This document shows, one piece after another, positions 57,468 through 64,000 of a stretch of DNA of 64,000 bases. Within the stretch, counting starts at the first letter, position 1; every line of letters begins with the position of its first letter. Position numbers and translations under genes: made by a program. Source of the stretch: JACXTP01 sp963827905 (GTDB lineage: Archaea; Thermoplasmatota; Thermoplasmata; Methanomassiliicoccales; UBA472); the NCBI GenBank assembly GCA_963827905.1, contig CAWHCB010000011.1:124001-188000 (forward strand), read 5' to 3'. The notes beneath the pieces were generated by a model. That model saw nothing but the letters and a program-made list of their open reading frames with translations, was not told the origin of the DNA and searched no databases.

Positions 57468-58277
57468 TCAACGCTGACGGAGCAGTTCCGCCAGCGCCTC
57501 CTCCACCGTCAACGGTGGTACGAAGCTGCGTTTGGTGGCGTCGCGCCATTTCGTCATGAGACGCGAGAACGAGGGAAGCTCAAGGTTGGCCTCTTTGAGC
57601 ACCGCCTGGTCGTTCACCAGGGCGCGGAAGTCGCCGTCGAAGATGATCTTCTTCTTGAGCACGATGACCCGGTCGGTGAGCTCGAACGCCACGGAGAGGT
57701 CGTGCGTTGCCAATACGAACCCCTGGTCCAATGATCCAAGATGTTGACCAGGTCCCTCCTTCCCTGCGGGTCCAGGTTGGCGGTGGGTTCGTCCAGCAAG
57801 CAGCATCGGCGGCGACATGGCCAGGAGGCCGGCGATGGCCACCCGCTTCTTCTCCCCGATGGAGAGGCGGTGAGGCACCCGGTCCTTGAAGTCCGCTATC
57901 CCCGCCAGGCCCATGGCCTTCTCCACCCGTTCCCTGACGTCCGCTTCGGTCAGGCCCATGTTGATCGGGCCGAACGCCACGTCCTCCCAGACGGTGGGCA
58001 TGAATATCTGGTCGTCCGGGTCCTGGAAGAGGAACCCGACCTTCTGGCGGACCGACCGGGCCTCCTTCTTGGTGAGCTGGGTCCCCTCCACCTCCAGCTT
58101 GCCCTTGGTGGGGTAATAGAGTCCGGCCATGAGGTGCAGCAAGGTGCTCTTGCCGGCACCGTTCGGACCCACCAGGGAGACCCGCTCCCCTTTGGCGATG
58201 GTCAGGCTGATGTCCTCCAGTGCGAAGGGGCTCTCCGGGTAACGGTACGACACGTCCTGCAGCTTCATGACGTCCAT
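57468..58277 (-). CDS. cbiO: Ni/Co ECF transporter ATPase (paired frameshifts)
   Basis: 269 residues. Walker A 'SLVGPNGAGKSTLLHLMAG', the transporter-specific 'VGFLFQDPDDQIFMPTVWED', signature 'LSIGEKKRVAIAGLL', switch 'FVLATHDLSVAFELTDRV'. Between about 57800 and 57735 two compensating shifts hide Walker B; in the other frame it reads 'MLDEPTANLDPQGRRDL'. Powers Co or Ni uptake by CbiMNQ. Overlaps cbiQ by 13 bases. M4 (58268) is an alternative start. Confidence 0.88.
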   Translation of the reverse strand: MDVMKLQDVSYRYPESPFALEDISLTIAKGERVSLVGPNGAGKSTLLHLMAGLYYPTKGKLEVEGTQLTKKEARSVRQKVGFLFQDPDDQIFMPTVWEDVAFGPINMGLTEADVRERVEKAMGLAGIADFKDRVPHRLSIGEKKRVAIAGLLAMSPPMLLAGRTHRQPGPAGKEGPGQHLGSLDQGFVLATHDLSVAFELTDRVIVLKKKIIFDGDFRALVNDQAVLKEANLELPSFSRLMTKWRDATKRSFVPPLTVEEALAELLRQR

Positions 58278-59005
58278 GGGACCACTCCTTGCTGTGAGGC
58301 GATCAGATAGGCGCTCAAGGTAACGTACACCAGCCCAATGGCCGCGTCCCGCGCCCTGACCTTCAGCAAGGTGAGGGTCTTGATCTCTCCACTGTAACCG
58401 CGGGAGAGCAGGGCATCATAGATCCTCCCCGCCCGCACATTGGACCGGACGAAGACCATGCCGATGGTGTAGGATATGGTCTTGAAGGCCTCCTTGTCCA
58501 AAAGGCTCCTTCCCCCGGTGAACCCTCGGGACTTACGCGCCAGGCGCATGCGTCCCATCTCGTCCAGGAGCACGAAGATGAACCGATAGGTGAACATGAT
58601 CAGGTTGCAGATGAGCGGGGGCACCTTGAACCAGCGCAGCGCCCTGAGGGTATCGAAGAAGGGCGTGGTGGCGATCATCAGCAACAGCGCCAGCACCGAG
58701 GTGGTGATGCGCATGGCGATGGCCAGGGCGCTCTCCGGCCCAGAGGTGAAGAACATGGTCAGGGCGGCGAACACGATGAACGGGAAGGCGATGGCATAGT
58801 TCTCGGCGATGTGTAACAACGGCACTCCCGACACCTCGATGAGAAGGATTATGAAGAGCAAAGCCCAGAACAGGATGGCGATGTCCCGCAACAGGGCCAC
58901 CGCGATGACGAAAATGATGGTGCTCGCCAACTTCACCCGGGGGTCGAAGGTGTAGAACCGGGAGGCCTTGGCATATTTGTCGATCTCATCATGCCCGAAC
59001 GCCAT
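58265..59005 (-). CDS. cbiQ: Ni/Co ECF transporter T component
   Basis: 246 residues, five to six membrane helices. It has the T-component signatures: 'FTFDPRVKLASTIIFVIAV'-like start ('YTFDPRVKLAST'), the Ala-Arg-Gly-type coupling motifs 'MRLARKSRGFTGG' and 'YDALLSRGYSGE'. ATG 59005 is chosen because 'MAFGHDEIDKYAKAS' is where similarity starts. It follows cbiN by 165 bp and overlaps cbiO. Confidence 0.88.
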   Translation of the reverse strand: MAFGHDEIDKYAKASRFYTFDPRVKLASTIIFVIAVALLRDIAILFWALLFIILLIEVSGVPLLHIAENYAIAFPFIVFAALTMFFTSGPESALAIAMRITTSVLALLLMIATTPFFDTLRALRWFKVPPLICNLIMFTYRFIFVLLDEMGRMRLARKSRGFTGGRSLLDKEAFKTISYTIGMVFVRSNVRAGRIYDALLSRGYSGEIKTLTLLKVRARDAAIGLVYVTLSAYLIASQQGVVPWTS

Positions 59006-59170
59006 GCTCAACCTCCCTTTCAACCGCGTATTCAGGTGCCAGGCCAACACGCGTCACGATTGCTCCACGGAGTTGGAAATGGAACCCTGTCGCGGGTATT
59101 TATCGCTTATTACTTTTTTGAAAAAATTATGCAGGGAAGGGGTTCAGGCCCGACCCAATCCGATCCAGGT

Positions 59171-59461
59171 TCATTGGGAATGGTCCGCTCTCTTCCGAGA
59201 CCTGACCAGGAGATAGAGGCCAACGAACACCAGCATGACCACGAAGAAGCCGATGATGCCCATCACCAGGCTCCCTCCGTAACCGTCGCCGTAATCGAGG
59301 GGCGCGGTCCAGACCGGTTCGCCCTCGCTCACCCCGTTGTCCTGCATCACCTTCTCCAGTCCATCACCGTACATGGCAGAAAAGGCGTAGAAGCCCACCA
59401 GACCGATGGCGAAGACGATGAAGAGGATGGCGATGGCCTTGAGGTATTTCCTCCCCATCAT
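59171..59461 (-). CDS. cbiN: Ni/Co transporter small subunit (CbiN/PDGLE type)
   Basis: 96 residues with one membrane helix at each end ('AIAILFIVFAIGLVGFYAF', 'GIIGFFVVMLVFVGLYLLV') and the 'GDGLEKVM' motif (the PDGLE-type sequence) between. This small protein supports metal uptake by CbiM. It overlaps the cbiM stop by four bases. Co versus Ni cannot be told from sequence; the F430 genes next door favour Ni. Confidence 0.78.
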   Translation of the reverse strand: MMGRKYLKAIAILFIVFAIGLVGFYAFSAMYGDGLEKVMQDNGVSEGEPVWTAPLDYGDGYGGSLVMGIIGFFVVMLVFVGLYLLVRSRKRADHSQ

Positions 59462-60141
59462 GCCGCCACCTCCTTGCCGCTGGTATCGATCTCATGCTTT
59501 CTTCCGATCTGCATCTTCAATGACTCAGGGGAGACCTTGCTCAGGAAGGCCACGATCCCGGTGGTTATGATCCCCTCACCGATACCGATGAGCGCGTGCC
59601 AGGCCATCATGGACGGTATCGCGATGATGCCCTCGATCCCATAGTCGCCCCCGGAAAGGTCGTAGCTGAACGCCAATTGCAAGGCGCAGGCGGTGGCGGT
59701 GAGGAAGACCGCCATCCACGATGCCGTGAAGGTGGCGGTATACTGCCTTCGTCCCTTAAGGGCCCAGAGCACCGCTGCCGTCACGAAGGGGGCGATGACC
59801 GCCATGTTGAGCAGGTTGAGGCCCAGGGCGGTCAGGCCGCCGTCGCCGAAGACCAGGCATTGGATGACCAGTATGACCGTCATCACCACCACCGATCCGT
59901 AGACCCCAAGCAGAATGCACGCCAAGGTAGCGCCGATCAGGTGACCGGTGGTCCCTCCACCGACCGGGAAGTTCAACATCTGGGCGATGAAGATCCCGGC
60001 GGCGAGGACCGCCATGAACGGGACGGTCTTCTCGTCGATGGTCTTAGAGACCTTGTAGACAGCGTAGGCCACCACCGGCAGGGCGATAAGCCATCCGATG
60101 ACCAGCACCGTTGGGTCCATCAATCCGTCCGGAATGTGCAC
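59458..60141 (-). CDS. cbiM: Ni/Co ECF transporter substrate-binding membrane protein
   Basis: 227 residues, seven membrane helices. The metal-binding N-terminus 'MHIPDGLMDP' (free amino group plus His) is the CbiM/NikM hallmark, followed by 'FPVGGGTTGHLIGATLACIL' and 'WHALIGIGEGIITTGIVAFL', both conserved. First gene of cbiMNQO. The 100 bp before it contains no obvious NikR-type palindrome; TTACGA occurs twice there (near 60213 and 60233), 20 bases apart. Confidence 0.9.
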   Translation of the reverse strand: MHIPDGLMDPTVLVIGWLIALPVVAYAVYKVSKTIDEKTVPFMAVLAAGIFIAQMLNFPVGGGTTGHLIGATLACILLGVYGSVVVMTVILVIQCLVFGDGGLTALGLNLLNMAVIAPFVTAAVLWALKGRRQYTATFTASWMAVFLTATACALQLAFSYDLSGGDYGIEGIIAIPSMMAWHALIGIGEGIITTGIVAFLSKVSPESLKMQIGRKHEIDTSGKEVAA

Positions 60142-60259
60142 TTTATTCCTCCCAGTAGCAAAATATTTTCTTCCGTGCTACTCAAGAGAGTCTGCGGTAT
60201 TTAGACGTTATTACGATTCAATTAAAGGTGTTACGAAGGAATTGCCAGCGTAGCACTTT

Positions 60260-61049
60260 TCAACGACATTCGTCCTTGAGGGACCGCACATAGGCGCACA
60301 CCTTTCGAGCCCCCTCGCCCTCCATGATGCGTTTCAATATGGCGCTCCCGACGATCGCCCCGTCCGCTCCGTGGCCGCGCAGTTGCCCCACCTGCTCTAG
60401 GCGTGGATATGCCGAAGCCGACGGCCACGGGCAGGGCGCCGGCACATGCCTTGGTGCGTCGCACCAGCTCGGCCAGGTCGTCATCTGAGCCCGTCCCGGT
60501 TCCGGTGATGCCCATCCGGCTCACGAGATAGAGATAGCCGGAGGAGCTTGAGGCGATTCGCCTCATCCTTTCGTCAGGCGTGGTGGGTGCCACCAGTTGC
60601 ACCAGGTCCATACCGTCGCGGAGGCAGCACTGCCTCAAGTGGTGCGACTCCTCCAAGGGCAGGTCGGGCACGATCAGGCCGTCCGCGCCCTTCTGGGCCG
60701 CCAATGCGGTGAACTCCGATTCGCCCATGCGGAAGATGGGGTTGTAGTAGCCCATCAGGACGATGGGCGCCTCGGTGCGGGAGCGGACCTCCGCCACCAG
60801 GTCGAGCACGCCCTTCGGTCTCATGCCCCCGCGAAGGGCGGCGTCCGAGGTGGCCTGGATGACCGGCCCGTCCGCCACCGGGTCCGAGAACGGTATGCCC
60901 ATCTCGATCATGTCCGCGCCCCCTTCCAGGCAGGCCATCATGTACTCGATGCTCCTGTCCCGGTCCGGGTAGCCGGCGGTGAGGTAGCAGATCAACGCCA
61001 TCTCGCCCCTCTTCGCAACGAGGCGAATCCATCTCGATATCCTGCTCAT
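60260..61049 (-). CDS. trpA: Tryptophan synthase alpha subunit (one frameshift)
   Basis: About 262 residues. TIM barrel with 'ALICYLTAGYPDRDRSIEYM', catalytic Glu in 'GADMIEMGIPFSDPVADGPV', Asp in 'GADGLIVPDLPLEE', 'YLYLVSRMGITGTGTGSDDD' and 'VAVGFGIST', then after a shift near 60400 'GAIVGSAILKRIMEGEGAR'. Cleaves indole-glycerol phosphate. Start ATG 61049 shares a base with the trpB stop (TGATG). Confidence 0.92.
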
Positions 61050-62227
61050 CAGATCATCCCCAGCGCGTAGACGGTCTCCAGGTCCTTGTCCCCCCGGCCC
61101 GAGATGGTGATCACCACGGTCTCGTCCTGGGCCATGGCCTTGGCCCGCTCCATGCCCGCGTGCACCGCGTGGGCCGATTCCAAGGCCGGGATTATGCCCT
61201 CCACCTGGGACAGGGTCCGGAACGCCTCCAGCGCCTCGGTCGTCGGTGACGGCGCAATACTCCGCCCGCTTGATGTCCTTGAGCAGGGCGTGCTGCGGAC
61301 CGACCCCAGGATAGTCGAGCCCAGGGGCGATGCTGTGCGCCTCCTTGACCATGCCGTCCTCGTCCTGGAGGAGATAGGACTTGCAGCCCTGCAGCACCCC
61401 GACCTCGCCGGCGGTGAGGGTGGCCGAGTGCATGCCCGTTTCCAGACCTTTCCCGGCCGCCTCCGCCCCTAGCAGGGCCGACCTTCTCGTCCCTCAGGAA
61501 CGGGTAGAAGGTGCCGATGGCGTTGCTGCCGCCGCCCACGCAGGCCACCAGCAGGTCCGGCAGAGCACCCTTCCTGTTTCCTCATCTGGACCTTTATCTC
61601 CTTGCCGATGACGCTCTGGAAGTCCCGCACCATGGTCGGGTAGGGGTGCGGCCCGGCCGCCGTGCCCAGCAGGTAATGGGTGTGACCTACGCTGGCGGTC
61701 CAGTCGCGGAACGCCTCGTTGATGGCGTCCTTGAGGGTGCGCGTGCCGATCTTCACCTCGTTCACCTTCGCCCCCATCAGGCGCATGCGGAAGACGTTCA
61801 TGCGCTGACGCCTCACGTCCTCCTCGCCCATGTAGATCTCCGCCTCCAGGCCCAGCACCGCCGCCGCCATGGCCGTGGCCGTGCCGTGCTGCCCCGCGCC
61901 GGTCTCGGCGATGAGCCTGGTCTTGCCCATGCGCTTGGCCAGCAGCGCCTGTCCCATGACGTTGTTGAACTTGTGCGCGCCGCCATGGCAGAGGTCCTCC
62001 CGCTTGAGGAAGATCCTCGCCCCGCCGCAGCGCTCCGTGAGGTTGCGGGCGAAGTATAGCGGGGTCGGTCGACCGCCGTAATGCTGATTGTACCAGGCCA
62101 GCTCCCTCTGGAAATCCCGGTCCTTCTTGCTGCGGCGATATGCCGTCTCCAGCTCCTGCAATGCCGGCATCAGCGTCTCCGGGACGAACTGTCCTCCATA
62201 CTCACCGAACCTTCCCTTCCTCATCAT
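61049..62227 (-). CDS. trpB: Tryptophan synthase beta subunit (three frameshifts)
   Basis: About 393 residues. PLP enzyme joining indole and serine. 'GRFGEYGGQFVPETLMPAL', PLP Lys in 'HGGAHKFNNVMGQALLA', 'ETGAGQHGTATAMAAAVLGL', 'CVGGGSNAIGTFYPF', 'HSIAPGLDYPGVGPQHALL' and 'ALESAHAVHAGMERAKAMA'. Frame changes near 61572, 61480 and 61243. ATG 62227 is selected because 'ggagcgtgag' gives the spacing; 62239 and 62224 are possible. Overlaps trpF. Confidence 0.9.
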
Positions 62228-62848
62228 CTCACGCTCCATGCCCTCATCACGAACCGCTCTATCTCCGGAGCGGATTTCCATCCGTCCCGCTCCACGCCGG
62301 TGGACACGTCCACCACCTCCGGGACCACCGTGCGGATGGCCTCCACCACGTTGCTCGGGCTCAGACCGCCGGCCAGCACGCATCCTTGCGGAGCGGCCTT
62401 GTCCCGGATGCTGCGGCTGAGCTTCCAGTCATGCACCTTGCCCGTGCCTCCCCCTCTCTCGCTGGGGGTGTCCAGCACTATCCGGTCGCAGAGCTCGCCG
62501 ATGCGGGACAGCAGTCCCAGGTCCAGCGGTTCCAGCCACTGGGAAAAGCGCCCACAGGTCCGAGCCCAGCTCCGTCCGCAACCGATGCATCTCCGCCTCT
62601 GGCAGAACGGTGTTCAGCTGCACCACGTTCGGTTCCAGCATCCCCGCCAACCGCAGCAGGCGATCCACGTCCTTGCAGGTCGTCACCATCACCTTGCGGT
62701 TGCAGGTGAGGGCCATCAGCTCCTTGGCCCGGTCCGGCCGCAATCGTCCTTTTGAATCGGCCTCCACCACGAAGCCGAGGAAGTCGGCGCAGCTGGCCGC
62801 CTCCAGTTCCGATTCCGAGCGCAGGCCGCAGATCTTCACCAAGGTCAT
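62224..62848 (-). CDS. trpF: Phosphoribosylanthranilate isomerase (one frameshift)
   Basis: About 208 residues. 'LVKICGLRSESELEAA' (KICG signature), 'ADFLGFVVEADSKGR', 'LEPNVVQLNTVLPEAEMHRL' and, after a shift near 62545, 'DRIVLDTPSERGGGTGK' and 'LAGGLSPSNVVEAIR', 'VVDVSTGVERDGWK'. The catalytic Cys and Asp are present. A strong 'ggaggt' lies six bases before ATG 62848, which argues for an independent start even though trpC reads in the same frame here. Confidence 0.88.
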
Positions 62849-63630
62849 CGCTCGACCTCCAGCGTCCTTCAACGCGGCGGCCGGGTCCGGCTCACCTGAG
62901 AGGCCCTTCCCCACCAGCACCGCGCTCGCCCCTGCCGACCTCAAGTTGGCCACCTCCTCCCGTTCGGAGATGCCGCTCATCACTATGACCGGTCGTCCGG
63001 ACGTCTGTCGCCAAGGGCAGCAGGCGCAGCCCCGTCCCCCGGTCCACCCGCATGGTGCGCAGGTCGCGCTGATTGATGCCCAACAGGTCGGCCTCGCTCT
63101 CCATGGCCAGATCGCATTTCCGGTTCGGAATGTGCCTCCAGGACCACCTCCAGACCGAGGAAGTGGGCCAGGTCGATGAGGCCGTCCCGGTCCAGCTCCG
63201 GTCGGTCGGAGAAGATCTCCTGGATGAGGAGCACGGCATCGGCCTTGAAGCGCGAGGCCGCCCTCACCTGCCTCTCGTCCACCACGAAGTCCTTCATCAG
63301 GACGGGGATGTCTGCCGCCTCGCAGGCCAGGAGATGACGCAGGTCACCGGCGAACCGGGTGGGCTCGGTGAGCACGGAAAGGGCGGCCGCCCCCCCGGCC
63401 AGGTAGGAACTGACCAGATCGGAAGGTGAGGCGGAGGAGATCCTGCCGTCCACCGGGGTGGAGAGCTTGACCTCGGCGATGATGGGGAAGGTGGGGTGTG
63501 ACGCCAATGCCCGCTCGAAGGAGGACCGGCGCCCCGCGCCACCCTCCTTGGGGCAGGCGTTGTAATAGCCTTGCTCGATGAGATGGAAGGCGTTGTCCAC
63601 CAGGTCGTCCAATGTGATAGCGCTGTTCAT
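62845..63630 (-). CDS. trpC: Indole-3-glycerol-phosphate synthase (two or three frameshifts)
   Basis: About 261 residues. 'PIIAEVKLSTPVDGRIS' (substrate Lys), 'SVLTEPTRFAGDLRHLL', 'IPVLMKDFVVDERQVRAA', 'ADAVLLIQEIFSDRP', 'GINQRDLRTMRVDRGTGLRL' and 'MSGISEREEVANLRSAGASA', 'VLVGKGLS'. Frame changes near 63130 and 63000; a third near 62865 would end it at TGA 62845, overlapping trpF as ATGA. ATG 63630 follows 'gggagg'. Confidence 0.88.
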
Positions 63631-64000
63631 CGTCCTCCCTCCCTGCTGCCTTCTGATCAGCGACACGCAGCTTCTCCAGGGCGGCACCGGACGAGAGGCT
63701 CTCCCTTGCCAGTTCCAAACCGTGCCCCAGGTCCTTGGCCCGGCCGAACACCTTCAAGGCGGCGGCGGAATTAAATGCCACCATGTCGGAGAGGGGGGAG
63801 GGGTTGCCCGAGAGCACATCCAGGGCCATGGCCGCCGCATGGTCAGGCGGCATCTCCCTCACTGAATCCTGTGGTGGGATCGGGATCGAATAGGTGGCGG
63901 GGTCTATCGTCGATTCCATGTTCCTGACCGCACCTGACCTCCACCATGACGGATGTCCCTAGGGTGGACAGCTCGTCCATGCCGGGATGACCGTGGACCA
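63627..64000 (-). CDS. trpD: Anthranilate phosphoribosyltransferase, 3' part (cut by window end, frameshifted)
   Basis: The C-terminal ~124 residues only. 'VHGHPGMDELSTLGTSVMVE' at the window edge is the conserved substrate loop, then after a shift near 63935 'VREMPPDHAAAMALDVLSG', 'DMVAFNSAAALKVFG' and 'LGHGLELARESLSSGAALEK'. A second shift near 63675 leads to a TGA that overlaps the trpC ATG. First visible gene of trpDCFBA; trpE/G would lie further out. Confidence 0.85.

Noticed and set aside
60142..60245. NikR-type operator before cbiM
   Set aside because: Only a direct TTACGA repeat is present; no dyad of the expected kind was seen.
1..64000. CRISPR arrays, insertion sequences, integrases, att sites, rRNA
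   Set aside because: I read through all intergenic regions and saw no regularly spaced repeats, transposase motifs or rRNA-like stretches; only short isolated palindromes were found.

Overview
The window looks like a high-GC methanogenic archaeon of the Thermoplasmata, most probably Methanomassiliicoccales or a close relative. Support: sn-glycerol-1-phosphate dehydrogenase (archaeal lipid), the KEOPS subunit Cgi121, LonB, UPF0179, several KaiC-like ATPases, a Hel308 helicase, coenzyme F430 synthesis genes (cfbB, cfbE), an HdrA/MvhD polypeptide, and a corrinoid methyl-transfer island. The taxonomic call is inference from gene content; there is no rRNA in the window. TATA elements about 25 bp ahead of start codons (egsA, the first hyuA-like gene) suggest some leaderless transcripts.

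Layout. 1-4.4 kb: a giant helical-repeat protein and Cgi121 (minus). 4.6-16.9 kb: threonine synthesis (thrB-thrC), KaiC-like ATPases, Hel308, lonB, NAD salvage (nadM-pncC), purC and a MoeA-like protein. 16.9-26.6 kb: UPF0179-egsA, a possible structured RNA, a histidine kinase/response regulator pair, an iron-sulfur flavoprotein, two PrsW-like membrane proteases, a HisA-related protein and an MFS exporter interrupted by one in-frame TAG. 26.8-30.3 kb: an HdrA N-domain/ferredoxin/MvhD fusion, a badly broken acetate-type symporter and a USP-DUF485 fusion. 30.5-36.1 kb: sparse and damaged genes (NifX-like, PEP-utilising enzyme part, wecB, a PD-(D/E)xK nuclease) and two regulators. 36.3-43.4 kb: two HyuA-like ASKHA proteins around a corrinoid protein, a regulator and a MtaA/MtbA-like methyltransferase. 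43.4-46.6 kb: sufB-sufC and a stand-alone HdrA FAD domain. 46.6-51.8 kb: VOC protein, truncated aconitase X, a SAM methyltransferase, DUF1638, a Cys-rich protein and an ABC-2 exporter. 51.9-60.1 kb: a tetrapyrrole/metal block (cfbE, cfbB, hemL, hemD, cbiMNQO). 60.3-64 kb: trpD-C-F-B-A, with trpD cut by the window end.

How genes work together. The hem genes supply the tetrapyrrole precursor, CbiMNQO can bring in Ni or Co, and CfbB/CfbE act in F430 synthesis. The corrinoid island would move methyl groups to a thiol such as coenzyme M. The two HdrA-type proteins hold complementary parts of one HdrA.

Caution. Roughly one apparent frameshift per kilobase occurs, including in essential biosynthetic genes. 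This looks like indel error in the sequence more than real gene decay, so gene ends and pseudogene calls should be read with that in mind. No tRNA, rRNA, insertion sequence or CRISPR array was found.
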